Shown here: positions 17,709 through 29,629 of the stretch, piece after piece
Layout of the letters: each line of letters starts with the position of its first letter
How positions within the stretch are numbered: the first letter of the stretch is position 1
Source of the DNA: Chryseobacterium gleum
GTDB taxonomy: Bacteria; Bacteroidota; Bacteroidia; Flavobacteriales_D; Crocinitomicaceae
DNA length: 64,000 nt
Direction of reading: 5' to 3'
Assembly: GCA_945862165.1 (NCBI GenBank)
Contig: CAMAXI010000002.1
Location: forward strand, 1-64,000
The notes under the pieces: model-generated
The model's input: the letters and a program-made list of their open reading frames with translations, nothing else
Told to the model about the DNA's origin: nothing
Databases searched by the model: none
Made by a program: the position numbers and the translations under genes

Positions 17709-18638
17709 AGGGGATAATTGAACCTTATCCTCAGAATTTATTGGTAATAATGGTGAAATTTTGGCAATTATTTCTTGAATCAATAAGGTTAAAACCGATT
17801 TTTTAACGAAATCGCGATGTACCACCAAACCAACAGCTCTATGAGGAGTTGGTGAAACGATTGATTTCACAAGAGCCCTTTCTTGATCACTAAATTGATT
17901 GGTTGCCAAATAAGGAAGCAAGGTTGTAGCTTGATGTGCTTTCACAAAACGTAATAAACTATCAATAGATCCAGCTCTAAAATCAAAATTTAGCGTCGTA
18001 TTTTTAGATTTTTTACTCAGTTCACATAAATGGACAATTTGCGTTCGCATACAGTGTCCTTCTTCCATCAACCAAAGATCTTCTGCGGCAATTTGTTGTA
18101 CCCGATTTATATCCGTATACTTTCCACTTGCATCAAACAAAACAAAAGGCTCTTCGTACAAAGGGTATTCCAAGAGATCTTCTTCCAAAATAGGAGTTGA
18201 AAGAATACCAATGTCCAGTTCTCTTCGTTTAATACGCTGGATTATTTCATGGGTAGTTAATTCACGAACCTCTATGTGCAATTCTTTAAACTTTGCAGCA
18301 AAATCTTGTAGAAATAAAGGCAACAGAAAAGGAGCTATGGTTGGTATCACCGCTATGGTTAGATTACCTTTAATTTCCCCCTTCATTTCCTTTGCTAACT
18401 CCGACAATTGTTCTATGTGCGTTGAAATGAGTCGTAATTGTTGTATAATCGCTTCCCCTTCGACCGTAATTTCTACCGGTTTTCGTTTACGATCAAAAAT
18501 TTTTATCCCAAGTTCCTCTTCAAACTTGGATATCATGGTACTTAACGTAGATTGGGTGGCAAAGCACTTTTCCGCGGCTAATTCAAAATGTTTGTATTTC
18601 GCAACGGCTAAAATATATTCGAACTGTCTAACATTCAT
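17703..18638 (-). CDS. oxyR: Hydrogen-peroxide-sensing LysR regulator OxyR
   Basis: The 311-residue product has an N-terminal LysR HTH (FEYILAVAKYKHFELAAEKC onward) and a substrate-binding-like domain. The redox pair C196-x8-C205 in GHCMRTQIVHLCEL has the same spacing as C199/C208 in E. coli OxyR. It is divergent from katG with a 98-nt gap, the classic arrangement in which OxyR activates katG on oxidation. The start is MNVRQFEY at 18638; a longer frame to 18716 would overlap the katG promoter. Confidence 0.92.
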   Translation of the reverse strand: MNVRQFEYILAVAKYKHFELAAEKCFATQSTLSTMISKFEEELGIKIFDRKRKPVEITVEGEAIIQQLRLISTHIEQLSELAKEMKGEIKGNLTIAVIPTIAPFLLPLFLQDFAAKFKELHIEVRELTTHEIIQRIKRRELDIGILSTPILEEDLLEYPLYEEPFVLFDASGKYTDINRVQQIAAEDLWLMEEGHCMRTQIVHLCELSKKSKNTTLNFDFRAGSIDSLLRFVKAHQATTLLPYLATNQFSDQERALVKSIVSPTPHRAVGLVVHRDFVKKSVLTLLIQEIIAKISPLLPINSEDKVQLSPL

Positions 18639-18645
18639 ATCATCA

Positions 18646-20989
<2,344 letters not shown>

Positions 20990-20995
20990 AAAAGC

Positions 20996-21022
20996 AAAGG
21001 CTGGATCGATGATCCAGCCTTT
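20996..21022 (+). terminator. Terminator of katG
   Basis: AAAGGCTGGATC and GATCCAGCCTTT are perfect 12-nt arms with a 3-nt loop directly after the katG stop, followed by TATTATTTATT. It may also serve the convergent gene. Confidence 0.85.
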
Positions 21023-21048
21023 ATTATTTATTCCAAAAATTGTTGACT

Positions 21049-21468
21049 TCACCGAATCAAGCACACAACCACCCATTTCTCCACAAATCCATCAAAAAAA
21101 TACATCGGATCGCCATACTGATTTTTATACTTTACGGTGTTTCCATCCACAAAATATAAAGCATCCCCATATTGATTTTTAGAACGTAGTGTTTGTCCAT
21201 CCCAAAAATAAATAGCTTCTCCATATTGATTTTTTGAACGGATAGTTTGTCCATCGATAAAATACACTGCTTCTCCATATTGGTTCTTACGTTTAATCGT
21301 TTGACCATCTATATAAAACAAAGCATCGCCATATTGATTTTTTAAGCGAAGATTATTTCCATCGACATAAACTAAAGCTTCGCCATACTTATTTTTAACA
21401 TGTACAGTTTGGGAATAAAGCATCGAAGAAAAAACGATGAAGCAACAAAATAATAACACATTTTTCAT
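21049..21468 (-). CDS. Secreted protein of six 18-residue KNQYG repeats
   Basis: The 139-residue product starts with a signal peptide (MKNVLLFCCFIVFSS to about residue 19). It then consists almost wholly of six tandem repeats of 18 residues with consensus KNQYGxAxYFxDGQTxRx, followed by a short tail. Each repeat is 54 nt and most are close to one another. The pattern (Tyr/Gly with an aromatic strand and a turn DGxT) suggests a small repeat beta structure comparable to MORN- or WG-type repeats. Function unknown. The start at 21468 fits the signal peptide better than the upstream codon at 21492. Confidence 0.75.
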   Translation of the reverse strand: MKNVLLFCCFIVFSSMLYSQTVHVKNKYGEALVYVDGNNLRLKNQYGDALFYIDGQTIKRKNQYGEAVYFIDGQTIRSKNQYGEAIYFWDGQTLRSKNQYGDALYFVDGNTVKYKNQYGDPMYFFDGFVEKWVVVCLIR

Positions 21469-21702
21469 AGTTGGGAATTTAGGAGTAGACAATATAATTA
21501 AACAATTATATCTTTCAAAACAACCAATCTAGTATATTTCGTATTTCAGTAATACTACTAAATTAAAACCAGAAGTTTGCTAAAATATTACCTAAATAAA
21601 ATTAATGTTAATTTACACATGCAAACGGATTAACTTATTGTAAATACTTATTAATCTACACATTTATCTAACTGAATTCATAGAAATTTATAAGAAAAAT
21701 CT

Positions 21703-23223
21703 ATGATCATACATAAAGTTGAAGTTAGAAATTTACAAATTGAAGATTATCCTAAACTAAAAGTCGCGATGCAAAGTGCATACGACGATATGGAAAATTC
21801 CTATTGGAAAGAAAAACACATCAAGTTACTACTCAAAAAATTTCCGGAAGGACAGAAAGTGGTATTTATCAATGATGAATTTGCAGGTTGCGCACTTTCT
21901 ATCTTAGTAAATTATGAATTAGCAGAACGTGACCACACCTATTTTGAAATAACGGATCAATATAGATTCGGAACACATAACCCGATTGGAAATATATTAT
22001 ACGGAATTGATGTGTTTATTATTCCACAATTTCGTGGTTTAAGGCTTGGTAGAAGATTGTACGACGAACGTAAACAATTATGCGAACAATTAAATTTAAA
22101 AGGAATTATTTTTGGTGGAAGAATACCAAATTTCTCAAAATTTGCCGATACAATTTCACCGAAAGAATATATCGATAAAGTAAAATTGAAAGAAATTTAC
22201 GACCCGGTTTTAACCTTTCAGTTAAGTAATGACTTTCACGTGTTGAAATTAATGACCGGATATTTACCAACCGACAAGAGTTCGAAGGAATTTGCGACCT
22301 TGTTAGAATGGAATAATATTTATTACACTACCGAAAAATCATTCCGAAAAACAGATGTTCGTTTAGGTTTGGTACAATGGCAAATGCGACCAATGAGCAA
22401 ATTAGATACGCTCTTTGAACAGATGGAATATTTTATCGATGCTGTTTCGGATTACAGTTGTGATTTTTGTTTGTTTCCAGAATTTTTCAATGCGCCATTA
22501 ATGGCAGAATACAACGATTTGCCAGAATCGGAAGCTATTCGAATGCTTGCGAAGTACACCGAAAAAATTAAATCTAAATTCAAAGAATTTGCAATCTCCT
22601 ATAATATTAACATCATCACTGGGAGCATGCCATTTATTGAAAATGATCATCTATACAATGTTGGTTATTTATGTCGTCGCGATGGAAGCATCGAAGAATA
22701 TCGAAAAATTCATATTACACCGAGTGAATCCTATGCCTGGGGAATGGTTGGTGGACATGAATTAAAGACTTTTGATACCGATTGTGGTCGTATTGGCATT
22801 TTAATTTGCTACGATTCTGAATTTCCTGAATTAAGTAGAATTCTTGCAGACGAAGGAATGGATATTTTATTTGTGCCATTCTTAACCGATACCCAAAATG
22901 GTTTTCACCGCGTTAAACGTTGTGCACAAGCACGCGCCATTGAAAATGAATGTTATGTAGCAATTGCTGGTTCCGTAGGTAACTTACCCAAAGTGAGCAA
23001 CATGGATATTCAATTTGCACAATCTGCTGTATATACACCCTGTGATTTTGCTTTTCCAACCAATGGTATCAAAGCAGAAGCAACACCAAATACCGAAATG
23101 ATATTAATTTGTGATATCGATTTGTCGCTATTGCGCGAACTTCATAATTACGGTAGTGTTACAAATCTAAAAGACAGACGATTGGATATTTATAAAGTGC
23201 AAAAACTGGAAGAAAACTTATAA
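21703..23223 (+). CDS. GNAT acetyltransferase fused to nitrilase-family carbon-nitrogen hydrolase
   Basis: The 506-residue product has a GNAT domain in residues about 1-210, with acetyl-CoA loop PQFRGLRLGRRLY. A nitrilase-superfamily domain follows (about 215-500). The hydrolase catalytic triad is intact: E260 (FPEFF), K335 (EYRKIHIT) and C369 (ILICYDSEFPE). The fusion is known in several bacterial groups; the substrate is probably an amide or N-acylated metabolite but cannot be read from sequence. It stands alone with a strong terminator. Confidence 0.9.
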   Translation: MIIHKVEVRNLQIEDYPKLKVAMQSAYDDMENSYWKEKHIKLLLKKFPEGQKVVFINDEFAGCALSILVNYELAERDHTYFEITDQYRFGTHNPIGNILYGIDVFIIPQFRGLRLGRRLYDERKQLCEQLNLKGIIFGGRIPNFSKFADTISPKEYIDKVKLKEIYDPVLTFQLSNDFHVLKLMTGYLPTDKSSKEFATLLEWNNIYYTTEKSFRKTDVRLGLVQWQMRPMSKLDTLFEQMEYFIDAVSDYSCDFCLFPEFFNAPLMAEYNDLPESEAIRMLAKYTEKIKSKFKEFAISYNINIITGSMPFIENDHLYNVGYLCRRDGSIEEYRKIHITPSESYAWGMVGGHELKTFDTDCGRIGILICYDSEFPELSRILADEGMDILFVPFLTDTQNGFHRVKRCAQARAIENECYVAIAGSVGNLPKVSNMDIQFAQSAVYTPCDFAFPTNGIKAEATPNTEMILICDIDLSLLRELHNYGSVTNLKDRRLDIYKVQKLEENL

Positions 23224-23249
23224 AATTGCAAGAAAACGACATGTATATA

Positions 23250-23279
23250 AATACTACTTTTCGGAGTAGTATTTTTTTT
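23250..23279 (+). terminator. Terminator of the GNAT-nitrilase gene
   Basis: AATACTACT and AGTAGTATT form perfect 9-nt arms around TTTCGG, followed by an eight-T run (23272-23279). Confidence 0.9.
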
Positions 23280-23314
23280 GCCAAATTATCTAATTTTTGA
23301 GCTATATTTTCCAA

Positions 23315-23363
23315 AATACCTTATTTGTGGTATTGCCTGAGAGTCTCCTTGCGCGTACTTTTG
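23315..23363 (+). promoter_or_regulatory. Promoter with overlapping palindrome for the DUF4856-imelysin-HTTM-TonB operon
   Basis: TTG (23333-23335), a 20-nt spacer and TACTTTTG (23356-23363) give a good Bacteroidota promoter 27 nt before the first gene. AATACC-N8-GGTATT (23315-23334) covers the upstream half and the -33 element, so a regulator bound there should control the operon. The regulator is not identified. Confidence 0.6.
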
Positions 23364-23390
23364 TCTTGTTTAAAATCAATCTAAATAACG

Positions 23391-24599
23391 ATGAAAAAAA
23401 TACATAGATTTCTTGGGACACTTACAATTACAGCTTTAATTTTAACCAGTTGTAAAAAAGACGAGGTAAATCCTACCCCATCACCTGCAACGTATACTGT
23501 TCCGACTTCTTACGACTTCAAAAACACAAGCAATATTTCTACCGTAGATTTCAGCGGACAAAAAGTACGTTTGGTGATGCTAGACGAAATAAGCACATTA
23601 ATGGGTGGTACTTCTCCTGTGAGCGAAGCTACGTTATTAGACATGCATAACGGAACTGGATTTACCGATGCTTCACTAAATACTTCTGGAAAAAAATTAA
23701 GTGATAAAACTGCGGCTTCTGTAGATTATTTTTCTGGAATAAACGCCGAACAAACAAGCATTCGCGAAACTTTCAAAGCCTTTTTCAAAGATGCTGAATC
23801 ATTAACGAGTGGAAGTACGGAAGCAAGCGCTGGTGTTGCTGGTTACTACATGGATGGTACGAAAAAACGTTATTTCAATGCAAATGGCTTAGAACCACAA
23901 CAAGTTTTTTCCAAAGGAATGATGGGAGCTTGTTTGTTGGATCAAATTCTAAATAACTACTTAAGTAAAAATAAACTAGACGCTGGTTCAAACGTAGCGA
24001 ACAACACAAGTAAAGTTCTAGAAGCTGGAAAAACATACACTACCATGGAACATGCCTGGGATGAAGCGTATGGGTACATCTATGGAAATGATAACCTAAC
24101 AGCAAATCCAGCGGTATACAAATTCTGGTCTTCCTATATCAATCAAGTAAACGCAGATCCAAATTTCAACACAGTGAAAGATGCGATTTCAAATGCCTTC
24201 ATAAAAGGAAGAGCTGCGATTTCGAATGCCGACTATACAACACGGGATGCACAAGTAGCAATTATCCGCACTGAATTATCTAAGGTTCCTGCTGTACGTG
24301 CGGTGTTTTACCTAAACGAAGGAAAAACAAAATTAGGAACTGCTAACGGAAAAGCTGCTTTCCATGCTCTGTCAGAAGGGTATGGTTTCATCTGGTGTTT
24401 GCGTTTTACACAAAATCCAAGCACAAAAGCACCTTATTTCTCCAAAGAAGAAGTAGACAGCATGCTTGCCGATTTAGTTAAAGGCACGAATGGTTTGTAT
24501 GATGTCGATTACCTAAATACCGCACTAGATACAATTGCTCAAAAAATTGCTACACGCTTTGGTTTTACTGTGGAACAAGCAATTGATGCGACAAAATAA
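23391..24599 (+). CDS. DUF4856 domain lipoprotein
   Basis: The 402-residue product has a lipoprotein signal (lipobox LTSC, C21) and the DUF4856 domain over nearly the whole length: TYTVPTSYDFKNTSN, FSKGMMGACLLDQILN, TMEHAWDEAYGYIYG, then EGYGFIWCLRFTQNP. The family is restricted largely to Bacteroidota and resembles imelysin in being helical and exported; its ligand is not known. It is the first gene of a four-gene operon with an imelysin, an HTTM protein and a TonB receptor, which points to nutrient or metal uptake at the cell surface. Confidence 0.88.
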   Translation: MKKIHRFLGTLTITALILTSCKKDEVNPTPSPATYTVPTSYDFKNTSNISTVDFSGQKVRLVMLDEISTLMGGTSPVSEATLLDMHNGTGFTDASLNTSGKKLSDKTAASVDYFSGINAEQTSIRETFKAFFKDAESLTSGSTEASAGVAGYYMDGTKKRYFNANGLEPQQVFSKGMMGACLLDQILNNYLSKNKLDAGSNVANNTSKVLEAGKTYTTMEHAWDEAYGYIYGNDNLTANPAVYKFWSSYINQVNADPNFNTVKDAISNAFIKGRAAISNADYTTRDAQVAIIRTELSKVPAVRAVFYLNEGKTKLGTANGKAAFHALSEGYGFIWCLRFTQNPSTKAPYFSKEEVDSMLADLVKGTNGLYDVDYLNTALDTIAQKIATRFGFTVEQAIDATK

Positions 24600-24662
24600 T
24601 TAAATTTATACAAAGTAATAATGGAAAGCGACTTAGCAGAAACTTTCACAAACTAAATCACT

Positions 24663-25721
24663 ATGAAATACTTTTGGATCCTAGGAATTATTTTGACTCT
24701 TGTTGCTTGTAAAGAAAAAAAATCAGCCAACCAAGAAGATACATTTAAGAAAAGGGAATTATTACAACAAATTGCGGATAACTATATCTTGCTAGAGTAT
24801 GCTAAACTACAAGGCGAAGTAACGACATTAACTTCAACAGCTGCTAGTTTTGAGGCAGTCACAAACCTTGTTACTTTCGATAGTTTAAAAGCACAATGGA
24901 AACGCGCATATATCCGTTTTCAATATGTGAAAATGTTTGATTTCGGTCCTGGAATGGAACAAAATCTTGCCATGAGTATGGGTACCTTCCCAACGGATAG
25001 TCTAGCAATCGAAACAAATATTAAAACCGGAACTTACAACCTTAATACAATCTCCAACTACGACGCCATTGGTTTTCCTGCCCTCGATTATCTCTTGTTT
25101 AGTAATGGAGCGTATGAAACGTTTTCTACTAGTGCTGCCCGCAAAAAGTACCTAGTTGAGCTAACACAAAAAATGAAAAATGAGGTAGATAAAACCGTTT
25201 CAAGCTGGAACACATACCGTACAACTTTTGTGGATGGATCTAGCAATGCTTCAACTAGCCCATTCTCTTTACTTATAAATAACTATATACGCGATTATGA
25301 AATTTTAAAATGGACCAAACTTGGATATCCACTTGGTGCAAATACGCTAAATGTTAAAAACCCAGCATATCTAGAAGCCAGAAAATCCGGCATAGGAAAA
25401 GAATTATTACGTGCGAATATTCTTGCATTACAACAAGTATACTTAGGGAAAGGTAGCAATGGGAAAGATGGAAAAAGCATGCACGACTATTTACTAGCTC
25501 TAGCGAAAACAACTACTGTCACTACCATTGAAACCAATTGGGGAGTATTTCTAAGTCAAATCGAGGCATTACCAACTAGTTTGGAAACTGCATTAAATTC
25601 AGATACGCAGAAAATGATTGATTTGTACAATGCTATTCACTTCAATACAATAGCATTAAAAACGGACATGGTGAGTGCATTTGGGATATTAATCACCTAC
25701 TCAGACAACGACGGAGATTAG
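24663..25721 (+). CDS. Imelysin family lipoprotein
   Basis: The 352-residue product has a lipobox (LVAC, C16) and the imelysin (M75-like) helical domain: WKRAYIRFQYVKMFDFGP, the segment GFPALDYLLFSN where the family motif lies, and a DYLL segment in the second half. Imelysins such as IrpA and EfeO are linked to iron uptake and have no proven peptidase activity. The GxHxxE motif is replaced by GFPALD, as in other Bacteroidota members. Association with DUF4856, HTTM and a TonB receptor supports a role in iron or related nutrient acquisition. Confidence 0.88.
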   Translation: MKYFWILGIILTLVACKEKKSANQEDTFKKRELLQQIADNYILLEYAKLQGEVTTLTSTAASFEAVTNLVTFDSLKAQWKRAYIRFQYVKMFDFGPGMEQNLAMSMGTFPTDSLAIETNIKTGTYNLNTISNYDAIGFPALDYLLFSNGAYETFSTSAARKKYLVELTQKMKNEVDKTVSSWNTYRTTFVDGSSNASTSPFSLLINNYIRDYEILKWTKLGYPLGANTLNVKNPAYLEARKSGIGKELLRANILALQQVYLGKGSNGKDGKSMHDYLLALAKTTTVTTIETNWGVFLSQIEALPTSLETALNSDTQKMIDLYNAIHFNTIALKTDMVSAFGILITYSDNDGD

Positions 25722-25745
25722 TTAGTGAGTTATTAAAATTGCTTT

Positions 25746-25806
25746 TTCTTCGTTCGACTGCAAAATTAACTTCCTCATTTACGTATGTAAACTGCGGAAT
25801 TAATTT
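25746..25806 (+). repeat. Dispersed intergenic repeat, copy 2 (first copy at 9970)
   Basis: It matches 9970-10030. It includes the near-palindrome TTTACGTATGTAAA. It lies inside the operon between imelysin and the HTTM gene. Confidence 0.65.
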
Positions 25807-25863
25807 TTTGTCTGCCTCAAAAAATCTAATTTTAATAAACACACAAAATGAAAAATTAGATCA

Positions 25864-27222
25864 ATGAAAAAATATCTCTTCAAAGAAACTTCCATCCTAC
25901 CCTTAGTTGGATTTCGAATTATCTTTGGATTGTTGATGGTTATTGGAACACTACGATTTTTATTCAATGGGTGGGTAAACCAACTCTACATCCAACCAAA
26001 ATTCTACTTTGGATTCATCGAAGGGATTTCACCCTTGCCAGGAAACTGGATGTATCTTCCTTTTATTCTTCTACTTATTGGAGCTATTGGGATACTATTT
26101 GGTGCATTTTATCGTATAAGTACTATCCTTGCTTTTGTCAGTTTTACCTATATCGAAGTATTGGATAAAACAAACTACCTAAACCACTATTATTTTGTGA
26201 GTTTGGTCTTGTTTCTGTTGTGTTTGGTTCCTGCGAATGCCTATTTGTCTTGGGATAGCAAACGAAATACTTCCATCCAAAAAACGGTAATTCCCCAATG
26301 GACCATCCGTATCTTACAACTGCAATTAGCGGTGGTATACTTTTTTGCAGGTGTAGCTAAAATCCATCCGGATTGGTTACTCCATGCGCAACCATTGGCA
26401 ATTTGGCTGCAGGCCTACCGCGACCTTCCTTTCGTTGGAGATTACTTCGCTACCAGTTGGTTAGCATTTGCATTTAGTTGGTTTGGCTGTATCTACGACC
26501 TTACCATCCCCTTTTTTCTTTTAGGTAATAAAACACGCCCCTTCGCCTATTTCTTTGTCGTTATATTTCATATCGTTACGTGGTTATTGTTTCCAATTGG
26601 TGTATTTCCATGGGTAATGATTTTCTCCACGCTCATTTTTTTTCCTGCTTCATTCCACGAAAAATGGTTGTCCAAAGTTGCTACTTGGTTTCGTTGGAAA
26701 AAAGATAATAACGTATTACCTTCTAATTATCAAACTAATAAAATTATCACATCGTTTGTCTTGGTATATGTAATTCTTCAATTATTTCTTCCGATACGTA
26801 GTTTTTTTAACCATCCTCAAACCTTGTTTTGGCACGAAGAGGGAATGCGCTTTTCGTGGCGTGTCATGCTCATGCACAAAGAAGGGTTTGCGACGTTTTA
26901 TGTAAGGGATAAAAAATCTAAACGCGAAATACAAGTACGTAACGAAGATTTCCTGACCGTCGGACAAATAGATCAAATGGCCACACAGCCAGATATGATT
27001 AAGCAATACGCAGATTATTTGTATACACAATTCGAGGACAGTCTTTTCCAAACCATACAAGGTCCTTTCCAAATTCAAAAACCAAGCATTCACGCTGAAA
27101 TTTACGTAAGTTTAAACGGTAGAAATACCCAACTATTTCTATCCAAAAAACACGATTTACAGGAAAAAAAATATACATTTGCGCCCCACAAATGGTTGGA
27201 ACCATTTACTACCAAACTATGA
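25864..27222 (+). CDS. HTTM domain membrane protein (vitamin-K-dependent gamma-carboxylase-like)
   Basis: The 452-residue product has about eight to nine transmembrane segments in its first 310 residues and a soluble C-terminal part. VKGC/HTTM hallmarks are LDKTNYLNHYYF, where the lysine corresponds to the catalytic region of gamma-carboxylase, and VAKIHPDWL. Whether it carboxylates anything is unknown; bacterial HTTM proteins are uncharacterised. The stop overlaps the TonB receptor start in ATGA, which ties its expression directly to the receptor. Confidence 0.88.
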   Translation: MKKYLFKETSILPLVGFRIIFGLLMVIGTLRFLFNGWVNQLYIQPKFYFGFIEGISPLPGNWMYLPFILLLIGAIGILFGAFYRISTILAFVSFTYIEVLDKTNYLNHYYFVSLVLFLLCLVPANAYLSWDSKRNTSIQKTVIPQWTIRILQLQLAVVYFFAGVAKIHPDWLLHAQPLAIWLQAYRDLPFVGDYFATSWLAFAFSWFGCIYDLTIPFFLLGNKTRPFAYFFVVIFHIVTWLLFPIGVFPWVMIFSTLIFFPASFHEKWLSKVATWFRWKKDNNVLPSNYQTNKIITSFVLVYVILQLFLPIRSFFNHPQTLFWHEEGMRFSWRVMLMHKEGFATFYVRDKKSKREIQVRNEDFLTVGQIDQMATQPDMIKQYADYLYTQFEDSLFQTIQGPFQIQKPSIHAEIYVSLNGRNTQLFLSKKHDLQEKKYTFAPHKWLEPFTTKL

Positions 27223-29627
27223 AGATTCTTAGCCTTTTATTTTTACTATCTATGACCCTTTTTGTGCAGGCACAAGGGTTTCACGGGTATGTCGAAAATG
27301 AAAATAAAGAAGCAATCATCGGTGCTAAAGTAAGTTGTGGCAGCCTATTAATTGCCAGCGATTGGAATGGTCGATTTGAATTAAAAAATCCTACTTCCGA
27401 TACCGTTATAATTTCCTACACAGGCTTCGAAACAGAAGTAATCTTGCTTTCCAAGCTTCCAAAAAAATTCATACACTGCACCTTACTAGCAAACGCAAAA
27501 GAGATACAAGAAGCCGTAGTAATCAAAAATCGCTTTGAGAATTTTGATATTGGTTACCTTCCTCCGGTCAAAGGGGTACAAATCACTACAGGAACTAGTA
27601 CGCTTATTCAAACAGAAGGACAAGGTGGCGCCAAATCTAGTGCAAACCCACGTGAATTGTTCGCAAAAGTTCCTGGTCTTAACATCTGGGAAAGCGATGG
27701 GGCGGGTATTCAAATGGGTGTTGGAGGAAGAGGTTTAAGTCCAAATCGAACTGCCAACTTCAATACGCGCCAAAATGGGTACGACATCAGTGCAGACGCT
27801 TTAGGGTATCCGGAATCTTACTACACCCCACCCTTGGAAGCACTTTCTGCTATTGAAATTATTCGTGGTTCTGCTTCATTACAATATGGTACACAATTCG
27901 GCGGATTGATGAACTTCATTATCAAGGAACCAGCAAAAAATTCTCCTTTTGAATTTACCTCGCGTGCCACCTTTGGTAACTTTGGATACAAGGCTGGATT
28001 TTTACGTTTCAGTGGGACGAAAAATAAATTCGAATATCAGACCTATTACCAATACAAAGAAGGTACTGGTTACCGAGAAAATAGTCCATTTAATCAACAA
28101 CAGTATTTTGCGCAATTAGGGTATCGTTTTAGCGATAAACAATCCATTCGTCTAGAATACACAAATATGAGTTACAATGCGCAGCAACCTGGTGGTTTGA
28201 CCGACAAACAATTTTATGAAAATCCAATACAAAGTGTCCGCGATAGAAACTGGTTTAAGGTAAATTGGAACCTTCTTGCCTTACATTACAACTTGGAAAT
28301 TAAACCAGATGTATTACTAAACATCCGTACTTTCGGAATTCTTTCTTCCCGTGAATCGCTTGGTTTTTTAGGGAAAATTAACCAACAAGATCCCGGTAAT
28401 GAAAGACAACTCATTTATGGGGATTTTAAAAATACAGGTACGGAAGTGCGTATCTTGAAAAAATATGAATTTACCCTGAAAGAAAAAACGATCAAAGGTG
28501 CTTCTTTGGTTGGCGGAAGATATTACATAGGTCAAACTTCTGCTTTACAAGGAAATGCACCAGGTGGCAGCGCAGCAAATTTTCGTTTTACATCGAGCAA
28601 CGAACTGGAAAATTCCAACTATTTATTCCCATCGAATAACCTTTCCTTATTCACCGAACACATTTGGTTTTTAAGTCCACGAACATCTTTCAATGTAGGA
28701 TTTCGCTACGAACATATCACCAGTGCTTCTTCTGGTTATTACAAAGTATACAGTATCCATAACTTAACCCAAGATACACTCGCAATTCAAAAATTGGAAT
28801 CGAGCAATTCCTTGACACGCTCCGTACCGCTGGGTGGATTTGGACTTTCCTACAAAACAAGTAAACAAACAAATCTGTATGGAAATTTCTGTATGAATTA
28901 TCGTGCAGTCAATTTTAGTGACATTCGCGTTACAAATCCAAACTTATTGATTGATAGCGCCATGCGTGATGAATATGGATCCACCGCTGAAATCGGTTTC
29001 CGTGGATTTATCAAACGCTTTTTATATGTCGATGTAGCCGCTTTTCACCTGTATTATGGCGATAAAATAGGAATAACACCTCTTGCTGGTAGTATCAAAA
29101 AAATTCGAACCAACATTGGAAATGCGCGTAATGTTGGTGTAGAATGTTTGGTGGAATTTGATTTTATAAAAGCGTGGAGAGATAGTTCTAAATACAACTC
29201 CTCCTTATATGTCAATTTCTCCTACATCCATGCGAAGTATGTCTCTTCCAAAGAAACAAACTTTATCGGAAAACAGTTGGAGTATGTGAGTCCGATTATT
29301 CTAAAGACAGGGGTCAAAATCAAACACGATCGCTGGGGCGCAACCATCCAAGGTTCGTACAATGCCGCACAATTCTCCGATGCTTCTAATTCCGTAGAAC
29401 CGAGTGGCGATGCTGTAATTGGAGAAGTTCCAGCCTATTTTGTCATGGATTTATCTGCAAAGTACAATTGTAAGAAATGGATTACACTTGAAGGCGGCAT
29501 TAATAACCTCTTAAACGAATCTTATTTTACACGCAGAGCAACAGCCTATCCTGGTCCAGGGATTTTACCTTCGGATGGACGCAATTTTTATGTGACGGTA
29601 CAATGGAAAATTGGAGAGCGTAAATAA
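27219..29627 (+). CDS. TonB-dependent outer-membrane receptor of the DUF4856-imelysin operon
   Basis: The 802-residue product starts with a signal peptide (to about AQGF). A carboxypeptidase-like regulatory domain (residues about 20-95), a plug with IEIIRGSASLQYGTQFGGLMNFI, and a 22-strand barrel ending in FYVTVQWKIGERK follow. The ATG at 27219 overlaps the HTTM stop; an upstream ATG at 27192 would place residues before the signal peptide. It probably imports iron or another metal complex, as inferred from the neighbouring imelysin. No SusD partner is present. Confidence 0.92.
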   Translation: MKILSLLFLLSMTLFVQAQGFHGYVENENKEAIIGAKVSCGSLLIASDWNGRFELKNPTSDTVIISYTGFETEVILLSKLPKKFIHCTLLANAKEIQEAVVIKNRFENFDIGYLPPVKGVQITTGTSTLIQTEGQGGAKSSANPRELFAKVPGLNIWESDGAGIQMGVGGRGLSPNRTANFNTRQNGYDISADALGYPESYYTPPLEALSAIEIIRGSASLQYGTQFGGLMNFIIKEPAKNSPFEFTSRATFGNFGYKAGFLRFSGTKNKFEYQTYYQYKEGTGYRENSPFNQQQYFAQLGYRFSDKQSIRLEYTNMSYNAQQPGGLTDKQFYENPIQSVRDRNWFKVNWNLLALHYNLEIKPDVLLNIRTFGILSSRESLGFLGKINQQDPGNERQLIYGDFKNTGTEVRILKKYEFTLKEKTIKGASLVGGRYYIGQTSALQGNAPGGSAANFRFTSSNELENSNYLFPSNNLSLFTEHIWFLSPRTSFNVGFRYEHITSASSGYYKVYSIHNLTQDTLAIQKLESSNSLTRSVPLGGFGLSYKTSKQTNLYGNFCMNYRAVNFSDIRVTNPNLLIDSAMRDEYGSTAEIGFRGFIKRFLYVDVAAFHLYYGDKIGITPLAGSIKKIRTNIGNARNVGVECLVEFDFIKAWRDSSKYNSSLYVNFSYIHAKYVSSKETNFIGKQLEYVSPIILKTGVKIKHDRWGATIQGSYNAAQFSDASNSVEPSGDAVIGEVPAYFVMDLSAKYNCKKWITLEGGINNLLNESYFTRRATAYPGPGILPSDGRNFYVTVQWKIGERK

Positions 29628-29629
29628 GT

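Noticed and set aside
24620-24655. Eleven-codon frame between DUF4856 and imelysin genes
   Set aside because: Too short and without any recognisable feature.
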